Assembly (NCBI GenBank): GCA_029448655.1
Contig: JACCLO010000027.1
Location: forward strand, 62,001-126,000
Direction: 5' to 3'
DNA: 64,000 nucleotides
Origin: Wolfiporia cocos
Taxonomy: Eukaryota > Basidiomycota > Agaricomycetes > Polyporales > Phaeolaceae
Shown: positions 33,400 through 45,182 of the stretch, one piece after another
Layout of the letters: each line of letters begins with the position of its first letter
Numbering within the stretch: position 1 is the stretch's first letter
Notes under the pieces: model-generated
Told to the model about the DNA's origin: nothing
The model's input: the letters and a program-made list of their open reading frames with translations, nothing else
Databases searched by the model: none
Program-made: the position numbers and the translations under genes

Positions 33400-34353
33400 T
33401 AGACATTCAGTTATATACATAATGTATACTATTTCTAAGTAGACCTACCCTAATGGCTTGGTCTGTGCGTAATACCAATATGGTACAAGTATAGTGCAAT
33501 ATAATGTGAGATGGTGTGCTACCCTAGGAATAACACTTGCTTTTTAAGTATTTCATATGTAACTATGCTTCTAGTTTAGAGGCTGTGCCATAGTGACTTC
33601 TAGCTACATTGATATATGGAATTGCTATGCTTCTGTCACAAGAAAGTACGTAAGTACTTTTTCCCTTGTCTACTATGGTTCTTCCCTACAATATGGGTCC
33701 TAAGGCACCCCCTTAAAGCCCTTAAGGCTATTAGCCAGTCCCACACCCCTTACTGGACATGTAGGGCCTTAGATACACGGCTGAATGGTAGGCACGTGAT
33801 CACAACGTGTAGACAGATGACCGTGTAGCGGCACCTGATCTACAATGACAAGCACCTGGCCTGACACAGAATGTGTCATACGTACATGTTTATGCCCTAA
33901 CCCCTTCTACTAACGTTGAAGGTGTTGACGACGAGGTAACGTCGCATGAGCTGACTAGGTAGACTCCAAGATAGAGAGTCTAAGGCATAGTGACGGCGTA
34001 GTCACCAGAGGCAGTCCCAGTCTAGCATGCAGTATGATGATGAGGTTACACATCCATTGTCGAGATTGATCAGTCTGAGGTTGTAAGACCTCAGACGTCT
34101 ACTTTATATACATGGAGACCGGCCGCTACCTAATGAAGGGCCTGCCCTAATGGCATGGTCTGTGCGTGCCCCTAAAGGTCATGCCTATGTATTATGTAAG
34201 TAGGGGATCACGTGACCGTATGTCCTGACGGACAGGTTGTGTTATACCGCTACACTACGCTGCACTGGTCATGTGACTACTAGAATGTGAGCTCCTGGGT
34301 TCGAGCCAGGGAGGGGGTAATACATCAAAAACATGCCACAGAAATCTGTGACA
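33400..34353 (-). repeat. Minus-oriented LTR remnants
   Basis: Two copies of the 'tatatacat...cctgccctaatggcatggtctgtgcgt' block (about 33412-33470 and 34105-34175) are present, with an end AAATCTGTGACA at 34353. At least two partly overlapping LTRs are implied. Borders could not be closed. Confidence 0.5.
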
Positions 34354-34839
34354 TGGCCTCTACAAAGGTACCGGGGGGCTTATGAGTTCACAGGGTCCTG
34401 TTACCAGGGCCCTGGCTATTTAGTATACCCCACTAAGCCCTTATGGCTTAGTGGCTTTGGTTGCTATAGGCCAGGCTTGATGCCAGGCCCTTTCCTGGTC
34501 TGCTTCCCAGTCCCCCTTAGGCCTGTAGGGTGCACAGACCAGTTATTTAGGGTAGGGTAGCACTTAGTTAGTCAGCTAGCCCCCCTGTATATATTCCTCA
34601 GGCTGGGACACTAGGTCCTCAGCCTTAGAATGTCATTTGGGGCGATACAACCCCCTTGATCCTCTCACCTGCGTGATACCTGCTACTGCTTGCCTGGTTA
34701 CCCCTAGTAAGGCGGCCTCTGCTACAACGACGTAGCATGCCCTTGTAGTTCTATCCCCACGCCAATACCTGGCAGGGGATACGTTTAGAGTCCCTCACCC
34801 CGTGAGTCGTCTTGTGATAGCTTCTAGCTTCAAGAGATA
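34354..34839. other. CpG-poor repeat-derived sequence
   Basis: It contains 'cccctgtatatattcctcaggctggga' and repeated 'gcttatggcttagtgg'-like pieces that resemble LTR promoter segments. No gene was found. Confidence 0.3.
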
Positions 34840-35395
34840 TGTCACAGAATATCCGAAAGAACTTCTAACATTCCTCGCTAGGTTGTTACAGCACTCCTAG
34901 ATGTGGGGCCAGCTTGTTACTCCTTGCTATCTTCTCATCTCTCCTTATCTTATCAATACGTCTGACTTAGTAGATTAGTGCTGTAGGATAGCATGCACCT
35001 CTTCATAGCTCACATAATGATCACTAGATAACATGTAGCGTCACTTGTAGTCATTTTAGTTACGTCTGGCTGTGCATGGTGCACAGACCCTTATTGTAGG
35101 ACAGACTCAGTAGTACATGCACTCATGTATATAGTACAGTAGATGAGAACTTACATTCTCATCCTTGAGATTCTCGACAACTGGGCTAACACCCCTTTCT
35201 TACGCTCTGTCTTGTGTGTGATCGATCAGGGTGCTGTCCCATGTCCTCTGACTTGCTCGTCTGAGGCATTATCTTGACTAGTAGGGAGATAGGTGCCCCG
35301 ACCGTTCAGTGCTGCTGCCTTGATGTGTAGGCCTTAGGCATTAGGGATTCTCCTATTCCATAGGCCAGTCTCACAGATACTGTGAGTCTGTGTCA
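34840..35395 (+). repeat. LTR, probably solo
   Basis: It starts TGTCACAGAATATCC, contains 'gagattctcgacaactgggctaacacccc' like the LTRs at 16331 and 26898, and ends GTGAGTCTGTGTCA. No perfect 5-bp duplication was found. The sequence just after the end (GAATATCCTAAGGGCTTCTAA) resembles the sequence just inside the start, hinting at insertion near the start of a sister copy. Confidence 0.65.
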
Positions 35396-35639
35396 GAATA
35401 TCCTAAGGGCTTCTAAATGATGAGGGTTGCCTGTGATGGCTTCTAATGATGTTGATTATTATGTTTTAGGTTTTTGATACGTAACCTATTAGAATGTCTT
35501 CTGATAAGCTTATCTATGAGGTTATAATGTTGTCATAATGAGGTCATGGCCTGATCTATGAGGACTACTGGGGATACCTGGGGTTATTCTGTGAGGGAGC
35601 TATTGGCTGTGTGATACTCCTCTATCAGAGAACATGATT

Positions 35640-35860
35640 GTGAGAAACCTTTATATATGAACTGGTGTGTTGTATTTTGTAGTATTTTATATGAAATTAT
35701 TGCATTTTAAATGGATTTATTGGGATTTATATGAGTTTATTTTGACTTAATTGAATTTATGCAAATTTATATGAATTTATTTGTGATTATATGAATTTAT
35801 TAAGATTTATATGAATTTATTTGGAGTTATTGTATGGTATGATGGCTTATATTAGTGTAT
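35640..35860. repeat. AT-rich minisatellite (atatgaatttattt units)
   Basis: About 12 degenerate units of 'atatgaatttatttggga', 14-20 bp each, with almost no C. A similar TG/AT composition continues on both sides. Confidence 0.6.
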
Positions 35861-37175
35861 TTTAACAAGTTAAGTGGGCTTCAATGCATGGGAACTTGCA
35901 CCTGAGGCCAGATGGGGTGCAGAGGAGTATCATGAGATCGACGCCCGAGTGAAGTGAGAAGTGTTGATCTTGCTAGAGACTGAATGGAGGTGTGCAGGTA
36001 AAGTGGATCTCTCAACTAGTGAGAGAAGAGCTGAGCACTTTCGGGTTTCCCCTCGTTAGTACCACACACTGGCTTATATATGTCTGGTGTATGCTTATGC
36101 GCACAGTGATCGCATGTCCTAAAGCCAAGGAGACATGAGCAGTAGTTAGATACACGTTGTGGGGATTCACAGTCCCAGGACTGAAAAATAGCATAGACCC
36201 CCAAAGATGTGGGGACTCACGCAAAATGGGTAGCTCTAGAGGTTCCGCTGGAGCAGCTGTCATGTGTTTCACCCTCAAATGTATGTGAACCAATCATTGT
36301 AATCGTATTTGTTTAATTTGAAATTGTGAAGAGTGCTGCCATTCAATCGAGCAATTGAAATAGGTGGGCAGTGCAGACAGAAAGGAAGCATGAAACTAGA
36401 GGAAGTTCGGTGATTCTGAAATGCCGTTATTAGATGGCGTTTGAGAAGCCTGGTGAAAATTAAACACTGAGTCCAAGATTCTGCCGAAGAATGGAAGGTT
36501 ACATTCTTCTGATATGAATACCTCTGCTTGACCAAATTTCCCACACGGGGTGAGAATGCCGATCAAACTTTGATATGAACACTGCGGTCTTGATGTATTT
36601 GATAGGTCCCTGATTACATATTATGTAAACAAGATCCAAATTGATCAGGCTGAAAGTTTTCACATGGTATGGTCATGGATGGAACATGAAGTGTACAAAG
36701 TTGCTAAGAAAATGGTGGTGCCAATTTTGAGAAATGAGGGGATGAAGTGTTAAATATAGATAGATGTATATAAGCCTATCTGGTACAGATATGAATAAGC
36801 CTTCCAAAGACAATAATGAGCAATATGACTGTAATAATATGCCTGTGAGAAGGCTAAGTCATAGGCTCAGTGGTTGAATTATTTGAGGGGCATGAACATT
36901 TGTACAGAGACCAGCCAGAATAATTGAACCACTGCAGATAGAGACTAGCTTTTCAAAGCAGAAAATGAAGGATTCAGTGGTAGAGAGTGGTGCACAGTGT
37001 TTCAGAGGAGACATTCTAGCAATTAAATTATTTGAGGACAATTTTTGGGGACAGGGGCCATGTAACATAATTTATATGACCACTCATTGTTCTTGCCAGC
37101 ATTCTTTTGCATGTCACGTTACCAACTGGCAGTCCCAGACCAGCGGAGTGTGGAGACAGACTTTCAACACCCTTT
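35861..37175. other. AT-rich, no gene identified
   Basis: Open frames are short on both strands and no LTR motif was matched. CpG is scarce, as in old methylated repeats. Confidence 0.3.
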
Positions 37176-37401
37176 AGCCAAAAGGGCCGCTATAACAGCT
37201 CAGCTGTCATAGGCGGGACACACTATATGTGCAGTTCATATTCCCACGCTGGGCGCTTCATAGCGTTGTTTGGATAGTTGGCTCTATCCCTTGCGCGAGT
37301 GCCTTATATCACGGTATTATATGTCACACAGGGTTCCCAAGCCCCTCTTATGATCTTGGTGACGCTATGTCACTGGGGGTAACCAGTCCCCATTTCGATC
37401 T
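37176..37401 (-). repeat. Repeat family D, inverted copy
   Basis: Reverse complement of the family D block at 18184 and 32507: 'gggacacactatatgtgcagttcatattcccacgctgggcgc', preceded by 'ccaaaagggccgctataacagct' and ending ATCTGTGACA. Confidence 0.65.
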
Positions 37402-37639
37402 GTGACATTGCAATCATGTTGTGAACACTATTAGAACACCACATACAAATTTTGGAGAGCATCTGACCAGCAGTTGTTGACACAGTAATCACCATGCCAC
37501 CCACCCTAGTGGAGAACCACTCTATACAACTAGTATCTGCCCTAATGGGCCCCCATTCTCTGCAAGGGGGAGAACAAGTAGCCGCGTCGTTTGTAGATGC
37601 CTTGCGTATCACCTAAGGCCGCACTCCATGAGTGTAGTG

Positions 37640-38711
37640 CATTGCCCCCAGACTAGCAAGCAAAAGAGAGACCATGTCAATATGGTCAGAAGGGTGCCCA
37701 GACGTCATCGCTATTTGCACAGAGTTGGTCGCTAAGGCACACAGCAGGATATAATGAAGATGACCAGGAGACACACCCCCTAGGCCAAGAATCTTAAGTC
37801 TGAGGTGTAATCCTCAGATGCTGCTAGTATATATACATGCAGCTCAACCCCTAACTACCAGAACACCTTGCCCTAAAGGCTTGGCCTGTGTGCAGAGGGA
37901 TCATGTGCTACTGTAACATAGTGACATATCACAAGACTGACCGGCCCTCTAAGCTATCTCCCAAATCCCTAAGCCTTGGCACTGATTCGGCATTGATGAA
38001 GGGGAACTCCTATTGCTGGTGTGGCTAGTACTCTCAGTCGAGTTAGACAAGGTGGTAAGGCACTCAGGAGGTAGTCAAGCCTGGGGCATAAGCCTGAAAG
38101 ACGAGAATCTACATTCTGAGGTACAAGTCCTCAGGTGGATCATTATATACATGAGGGTCTTGATACTACTGACTAGCTACCGGCCGTAACGTAAATGTCT
38201 GTGCATCATCAAGGTACTGGCGCAGGGACTAAGGGAGAAGCCTGGCATCAAGCCTGGCTCATAAGAAATATATCTGCTAGGCCATATGGACCTAACAGGA
38301 TATACAATATAAGCAGGCGCCGCCTATACAGTCACCTGCCTATGCATTGTGGTCACAAGCCTATCTACAGTCATGTACCTAAGACCAACACACCAGTAAT
38401 GGCACGTCAGAATGGACTGGGTTCTTAGCTAGGTTTAAGGGGGCCCTGCCAGGCCACTTAGTGGGGGGTTAGCTATGCGGTAAACCCTATAATTAAGGGA
38501 AAATAAGGGCAATGCCAGCCCTTAGGCTTTCTTGTGACATGACGCTGTTACATAAGACCGTAACATTGAGTAACGCAAAGTGGATAAGATAAGATAGTGA
38601 ATGGCCACTTATGATCACGTGACCAGAATGCAAAAGGGCTGGTAAAAAGGCCAATAAAACACCTAAAAATGCACAAAAATGGGGGTTAGCCACATGGACT
38701 TTCTTGTGACA
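37640..38711 (-). repeat. Minus-oriented LTR remnants
   Basis: Blocks with 'tatatatacatg' and 'ccttgccctaaaggcttggcctgtg' (about 37830-37895) and 'attatatacatgagggtcttg' (about 38142) are followed by two LTR-type ends, TTTCTTGTGACA at 38539 and 38711. Two related LTRs seem interleaved. Confidence 0.5.
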
Positions 38712-38859
38712 GTTGTATTATATGAACAAGAAAAAGCACATACACCCAAAAGATATAGCTGCTTATTGGCTTGAACAGCATCCTTTAGGATGACCTTTAA
38801 TAAGGTAATGCTTATTGCCTCTTATCACAAACCACTATGGAGTGGCAATCCACTGGAAA

Positions 38860-39480
38860 TGTCATAAGAATTTCCTTAGTTTTTTCCTATTTTCTACCAT
38901 TTTTCCGATATTTCTAGTCATTTATCTTGGGTTTCTAGTCCAATAACTAGCTTATCTTGGTTCATAACTATACATTAGATACAAGCCGAATGATGGCCAT
39001 GTTATCTCCCATAATGACGGTATCTTATCAACAGAAGTTCCCTTAAAGTCACATATCTAGTTCGTTAGCCAATCGGACTATTTGTTCATAGCAGTCAGTC
39101 TATACACATCAGTGGATCAGGCACTGGTCACGCCCTTGGTTACTAATGACAATATGCACAAACCGTGATTCGCGTGGCCTATACTGTACACCTATACCCC
39201 AGTTTTGATCGGCATATGTATTTACGGTGTATTACTAAGTCCATAAGCCCCTGGGGACTTGTACATACAGATAAGAATAATTAGATTACATAACAAGACT
39301 GCTAGGGGTCTTATATAACATGTATATATACTAACTTGCTGAGCAGCTAAGTCCTCAGTTCTATTCATCACATTCATACTACAAGTGAACAACTCATCGT
39401 ATCCTGCTTGCTTACTTGCATAACTTGTCTAACCAGCAACCATCACCAAGAATATAACAAGTGAGTAGCTTCTTGTGTTA
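38860..39480 (+). repeat. LTR B copy in plus orientation
   Basis: TGTCATAAGAATTTCC...TTCTTGTGTTA is the reverse complement of the LTR B consensus, full length at 621 bp. It includes 'gatggccatgttatctcccataatgacgg' and 'gactgctaggggtcttatata'. No matching 5-bp duplication; the terminal CA is mutated to TA. Confidence 0.75.
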
Positions 39481-39559
39481 AACATCTCATTCAAAAAGGG
39501 ATACATGCAGCAGGCATTCAACAGCGTGAGCAGCATGCTCCATAAGTCTTGTCCTCTTA

Positions 39560-40392
39560 TTCTTCATTGTCCACTGAGCTGATGTCATCCTTCCAACAGG
39601 CACACTGTTCGCTGGATGGGAGGAAGATGTTCAGTGCAGCAAGGCCACGATCGAGCTGCTGGACATTGTCCCAAAGAAGTCTCACAAGACAAAGGAAGGC
39701 CAAGGTAAAGATGAAGGTGCTGCTCCCAAGCCCAAGCCCAAGCCATGTTGGACAAAGAAGACAGCATCGATGGTGGCAGCAGAGCAAGACATGCTGATTG
39801 CATCTGGATCCAGCATCAGGTCAGTCAGCACAATGGAAGTGCCATTGGTATCAACTTTTATCCAGCAGCCCGCCCAGCCCACTCAGCCCACCCTGCTCAC
39901 TCAAGCCACCCTGCCCACTGAGGACTCCCTGCCCGCCCTGCCTGCTAAGGACTCCCCATCCACTCTGCCTACTGAGGACTCCCTGCCAGCCTCATCTGCT
40001 CAGAACCCCCCATCCACCTCCGCTCAGCCCATGCCAATCATGGATCCTGCCAATGCAAGCCCCTTGACAATCCCCCCTGATAAGTAATTTACATTGGCTT
40101 TTCACCCTTTCCTGACTGCATCATCTTATCAGGATCCTGCAATGGAAGCCCTAGTCCCTCCACTGGAGACAAGTGCAAGGGTCATCCTGTCAATGCTGGC
40201 CCCAGCAGCCCTGACAAGCATTGTTGTCACAACAAGACTGAGGCACAATTGTCAGATGCAATCGAGGATGATGAGGAGCCACAGAGCAAGGGAAAGAACA
40301 AGAAGGGCAAGGGCAAGAACAGGAAGGGGCTGAAGGGTCTGCTGCCGCTGCCTGGAGAAAAGAGAAACACCAGATCATTCTGTTATAAGTAG
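39560..40392 (+). pseudogene. Unrecognised low-complexity protein gene or remnant
   Basis: A plus-strand frame open from about 39580 reads LFAGWEEDVQCSKATIELL, then a Lys/Pro stretch, then Pro/Ser/Ala repeats of the type P-TEDSLPA, ending at 40087. A second piece (about 40131-40392) reads CNGSPSPSTGDKCKGHPV and ends in a Lys/Gly-rich tail with LPGEKRNTRSFCYK. A possible 46-bp GT-AG intron separates them, but its phase does not join the best frames. I know no family. It could be a captured gene fragment within transposon territory. Confidence 0.35.
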
Positions 40393-40742
40393 CTGAGGGC
40401 CTTCATTGTATTCTCGCTCATAATCTGTACTTGTATATACAATCATGCACAACCGAATGAAAGCCCCAGCACATGCTGGGGTTTAAACTTGCAGCCCTTA
40501 AGCCTTTGCATTTAGGCCTTCCTATCCAAGTGTTATGATTCATTGTCCTGCAGCCCACATCCTATCTTTCTGTCTTTCTAAAGGCTGTGCTGCTAGAACC
40601 AAGTTGGCAGCTTCCATGTGAAGCATTCGACTTGTAGATGGTCAATGGAACCTGACAAGTTTATTAGCACATGCATCAAGTCAGATTTGTTTTGAAACAG
40701 CTAACAGCAACATAAAGAAGTCTAGGTCTATAAGCAAGAATT

Positions 40743-41321
40743 CTCGCATCTGGAAGAAGGCCGCACGCAGGGGTGCATAAGGTCATGTGATGTGAGTTGG
40801 TTTGAACGGTATATAGTGCTATTGTAGGTTGTAAGTTCTTCTATTGTTGTGCTGCGTGCAAATTAGCACAGGTACTATGAAGTTGTAAGCAGTGTTCATA
40901 AGCTGTGTCTCTCATACCTGGGGTGAGCCTGTGCACAGGACTGCAATAGGTCACATGACTTCATTGAGTCCTGCATGCCGGCTCGCTCCAGGTATGAGAA
41001 ATATCAATCCAGATATGAGGCAACTAGAAAATAAACAGCACTCTTAACCATTATTTCTCGTACTGAGAGCAAGCCCACATACAGGGCTCAATAAAGCCGC
41101 ATGACATATTGCAGTCCTGCACGCAGGCTCACCCCAGATACGAGAGACATGGCTTATGGGTGCTGCTTATAACTTCATAATACCTGTGCTAATCTGCATC
41201 CAGCACAACAATAGAAGGACTTACCAGCTACAATAGCACTGTATAGCACTATATACCGTTCAAACCAACTATTGTCACATGACCTTATATGCCCCTGCAC
41301 ACACCCTCTTTCAGGTGCGAG
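40743..41321. mobile_element. 579-bp nested palindrome (foldback element)
   Basis: The left arm (40743-41009) and right arm (41052-41321) are imperfect reverse complements over about 265 bp around a 42-bp centre. Matching landmarks are 'aggtcatgtga', 'ttggtttgaacggtatatagtgctat' and 'ttctattgttgtgctg'. Each arm itself contains a roughly 100-bp hairpin (tctcatacctggggtgagcc...ggctcgctccaggtatgaga). No ORF. A MITE-like foldback or a hairpin-RNA source are both possible. Confidence 0.8.
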
Positions 41322-42025
41322 CCATAGTCGTGCAATGCCAGCCCATCAAAACTACTAGTAAGGATGTTCATGGCCTTCAACATGCTGTTCGGTGATAACC
41401 ATTGAATGGGATCGAATGAGATCCACCTGTTACAAGGCGTAACAACTGGCATTGTCTTGTTGGACTTTCTTTGCTGCCAATTCATTGATTGACAGAATAC
41501 ATACCTTGTGCCCATCATATCTTCTCTGGCTTAGCTTTAGCTTATCTATCATACATAATCCAAAGCCTCTCCAAGTACCTTTATTGAATGTACGGTGGTG
41601 TTCCTTCTAGCATCTATCTGACGATGTATGAACCAGTTCATCCATCAACTGTATCTGATCTCAATGTATCCAATGATGAAATACCTTATTGCAGCAATGA
41701 ACATCTGCCCTCCTCTTCCCCCTCACTCTCTTCTTCCGCTTTGACTCAGAGCGTTATTCTGTTCCTCTACTACCAGTAATGTCACCTGTCGATCATCATC
41801 CACAGCTGTCCTGTCGTCACACCCTCTGGAAGAACCGTCTGCTGCCTGCTCCTTGGCTTGTTCATCTTTCACATCTGGTCCTTCTGCATGTCAGGAAACC
41901 ACCACAGCTGCTGAAACAGCCCCCGCAGCCTCATCCATATGCACTTCGCATCTCACGTCATCTGAGTCCTTGTCATCAGCCTCTGATACTCCTGCATGTA
42001 CATTGCCCTCAGCCACTGCTTCAAA
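41322..42025. other. No gene resolved
   Basis: Downstream flank of the minus-strand pseudogene that starts at 42026. Open frames on both strands are short and of biased composition. Confidence 0.3.
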
Positions 42026-43222
42026 TCAAGATTCAACTGTGTTTCTTGTGGCAGAAAGACCCGATCGAATGCATTGCTCTTGAACTTCTCTGCTACCCAC
42101 TAGACCATTCCTCTGAATAGAAGCATGGAACGTCTGGTAAACTTCCATCCCCACTGCATCCTGCTCCGCCACTGTCAATGTCACGTACAACGGCAATTGT
42201 CTGCTGCGTCTGTTCAGCAAAAGCACTATCACGTCATGCAGCATTTGGTGCCAGATTAGCATCACCTGTTGGTTCAGACTGTCCCACTCTTCCTCCTCTA
42301 AGTCTGCGTCCGGAGCCTCCGACTCGTCCTCCTTCCGCATCATCGGTGGCACTACTGGCTGCATCCAGATGTTCTCCTCATCCAGCCCAAACTTAAAGTC
42401 CACAGGCACCTCCATCCTCAGGTGTTCCAGCTGAAGCGTGTTTCCCTGTTTTTCCATTCATGTCAGATCGGTCTTTGGTTTTTCTCTGAATCCACAGCAG
42501 AAGCTGAACACCTTGTACAGGTTGTTCATGCTTCCGATGTTGTACAGACATGTCAGCATCTCCTCCTTCACTTTCCGTCGGTTGCTCAGCCGGTATGTTC
42601 CGTGTCTCCTTCTCCCCCGATCTATCACTTCTCCATAATCCTCGATGATTCCTCCCACGAAATAGATCCCTTGGCGGTCGCCAGCCATGCACAGCTCATC
42701 CAATTCATCTTTCAACGGAATGTACAAGTCGTTCGACCCGTTGCCATCAGAACTCTCCCCTCCTGGATAGACCCAACACATTGCCTTGGCTGTCAGCTCC
42801 AGCTCCCACTGAAAGTTTTCTAGAGGGTACATCAGTGCATTCAGCATGTAGATCATCACTGCTCTCAGCACCAGCAATGGATGCCACAGATGCCACTCCC
42901 TCGGCATCGCTGGATGTTGTACAGCACGTAGTGCATTCCTGCAAGGCATACTATCTTGAAGTCTCTGTATCCAAAAAAGGCCTGTCAGCACCACTCTGAC
43001 GACAAAACGCGTGAGCACAATGCTTCACGCTGCTTACCACCAGATCTTCAACCGAATGCTCATTACACTTCTCTCTACAAATTTGTTCGATACGTTTCTG
43101 AAGGTGTGTAGGGCAAGCCTCAGCAGAACATGCACCTCCACCCATGCTGTGCATGACTGGTCCTGACAATGTTTGAATATCTCACTCAGCAGCTGCACCT
43201 CCTTCAGCAATCGTTTCATCTT
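42026..43222 (-). pseudogene. Unrecognised gene, 3' half, separated from its 5' half at 54373
   Basis: Minus-strand coding-like sequence contains MCWVYPGGESSDGNGSNDL, LDELCMAGDRQGIYFVGGII, then DYGEVIDRGRRRHGTYRLSN and LYNIGSMNNLYKVFSFCCG. An in-frame TGA lies at 42458-42460 just before MEKQGNTLQ, and the frame ends at 42026. A likely intron (GTAAGC...TCAG, about 43040-42998) precedes this. The protein family is unknown to me, though the text reads as a real protein. The gene was cut by a solo LTR; the other half lies past 54372. Confidence 0.5.
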
Positions 43223-43416
43223 CGCCATGACACAGATGGCTCTGTGGGACTCACCAAGCCAGTATCCTTGCGATGAACTAAGGCGACTCAGTGAGGAAGA
43301 GGTTATCAGACGACGCAGGAGGTAGGAGGTTCTTCTACGGCGTACGCCGAGAAGAATAGAACTAGAGTTTATAGGCCGTCAAGGCCCTACTTATATACAC
43401 AAATATAACGGGTCAT

Positions 43417-44137
43417 TGTCACAGATTTGGGACATGCCACTATTTTTCCCGTATTTTTACCTATTTATCTGGTATTTCTACGACCTTGTAGACGTTTACG
43501 CTGCTAAGCGCCCGTCTACACGTACACGCAACCAAGCAACACGTACACGAAACCAAACAACACGTACACAACGCGGTATACGTCCACCTGTCATAACAAC
43601 ACGTACATAATACGCCCGTACGCGTCAATGACTCAGCGGACTAACCTCCGGTGTCACGCGCCTTACTCATATCCCGCTACCGGGCTATGTCAGTACAATT
43701 GGATAAGCGGCCCGCTCGTTATCACATGCCAATGCCCTTACGATTACTCATATCCCGATACCGGTATATAAGAATCACATGCATGGCTTACTAACGTAGC
43801 TACAGCCACTTCCACAACATGGACCTACGGTCCAAACAAACGATCTTACTGGTGCGGCCATTACCGGCGCACATGGTCTATTGTAGTTTACGACTTAACC
43901 ATATTAGTTATGTCTGCGCACAGACCACCTTCATGTTTGGCTCCCTTACCGGTAAACCAAACAAAGCATGTATATAAGTAGGGCTATCACTGCGGATAAG
44001 CCTTAGATTTGTTCTCTGCATTCGCACAGTCACATATCATCTCTGCTTGCGCCCACTAGTCTCCTCACCAACCTTCTGCAACTCCTTCAAGTCGCCTACA
44101 AGGTTATAGTGTGAGTCCCACAGTCTAGTCTGTGTCA
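43417..44137 (+). repeat. 5' LTR of chromovirus-1
   Basis: TGTCACAGATTTGGG...CTAGTCTGTGTCA, 721 bp. Includes the promoter (TATA 43971-43977) and the inferred transcription start near 44005. Confidence 0.95.
43971..43977 (+). promoter_or_regulatory. TATA box of the chromovirus-1 LTR promoter
   Basis: TATATAA lies 34 bp before the AGATTTGTTCT sequence that the PBS complements, the expected TATA-to-start distance. Confidence 0.65.
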
Positions 44138-44139
44138 TA

Positions 44140-44150
44140 AGAACAAATCT
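44140..44150 (+). other. Self-complementary primer-binding site
   Basis: AGAACAAATCT, 2 nt after the 5' LTR, is the exact reverse complement of AGATTTGTTCT at 44005-44015, the probable 5' end of the element's own RNA. This is the arrangement known for Tf1/sushi-type self-primed elements, where the RNA 5' end folds back and primes reverse transcription. Confidence 0.75.
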
Positions 44151-45182
44151 CCCCCTACCCCCGCCCTTGCGCTTGCGCTTGGGTCTGGGTTTCTATCCTA
44201 CAGGGGCTATTACTTGTTGCTGCGCACATCCCTTTCTGCCTGACAAGGCGATTGGGATGATAGTTGAGATCTGGGGGATACATCGCCATCCTCGGCAGAG
44301 GATAGGCAACCAGGGAAGCCACACCGCCTTTTTAGGCAGGAGGCCTACCTAACCCGGACTCCAGGGTCAAGGAGACATGGTCCTCGCTGACAAGCTTGGA
44401 CCATGCGCGGTTAAGACCCGCCTGTGGAGAAAAGGGGACGGTCTGCCTGTGTGCGCCCAACCCCCTGTCATGGCAAGCGTTGTTCAGCGCCCCATCACTA
44501 TCCACAGGGTCATCATTATGATGGCATGGGAATTTTCCAAAGCCGCCTCCCAGGCGTAAGGGACCTGCTTTGAACCCGTTATGGGAAAAGCAGTGAGGGG
44601 GGTGACGTAAAAAATCACCCTGCCATAGGTCACTCGCGGTAGCCAATAGCATAAGTCCTCCGGGCAGCTCGGCGTGCGAGCATGGGTCAAACGGATTTGG
44701 GGCCCCATTGGAAGAGAAGCGCGTGGCCCACTCCTTCGGGATGTGGAGCGCTGCTGTCTCGCGATCTTAGATCGACAATGGTTTTTTAGCCCTGATGTGA
44801 CACCCATGTGGCTACAGACGGCAACCTCATTGTTGAAGCATGGACAGGCTAAGGGATGTAAAATCCCAGCCACTTTCCGGCAGCGTCCCTCCGGGGCGGT
44901 GTCGTGTATCCGATTCCCAATCATCTGACCCAGGAACCGGCCTGGCAGTCAGCAACTCTACCCCTGGAGTCGGCGCCTCTGACCGTTAGGGTCATGCGAA
45001 TATCCGCGCCGTCTCGGCACAGGGTTTGCGCGCAACATAAGAGTAATTATGCCCCGTAGTACACCTTCTTTGCTCCTGAAAAGGAGTCCACTACCCTACC
45101 TTACATAATCCCTTTTATTCCTGTTCTTGGACGTATCACTGGGAAACTCCGTTTCTCATGAAAACTGCACTTTCTTAGAATC
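44151..45182 (+). other. Long 5' leader of chromovirus-1
   Basis: About 1 kb without a convincing plus-strand ORF. Minus-strand ORFs here are not supported. It holds several short inverted repeats, for example around 44320-44350 and 44900-44960, and may contain packaging or translation signals. Confidence 0.5.

Noticed and set aside
34280..34312. tRNA T-arm-like 'cctgggttcgagccagg'
   Set aside because: The stem is out of register with a real T-arm (TTC loop not preceded by a paired G53) and no acceptor, D or anticodon arm fits upstream.
41779..42120. 113-codon plus-strand ORF
   Set aside because: Partly antisense to the minus-strand pseudogene and of low complexity (Pro/His/Leu); no support as a gene.
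43417..43610. 60-codon ORF repeated at 52713-52928
   Set aside because: Lies within the LTR and is duplicated only because the LTR is.
44332..44924. Minus-strand ORFs of 106 and 146 codons in the chromovirus leader
   Set aside because: They run against the element, have no motif, and biased leader sequence explains them.
44930..45010. tRNA-like stretch in the leader, reverse strand
   Set aside because: Some box-like words appear but no cloverleaf can be folded by eye.
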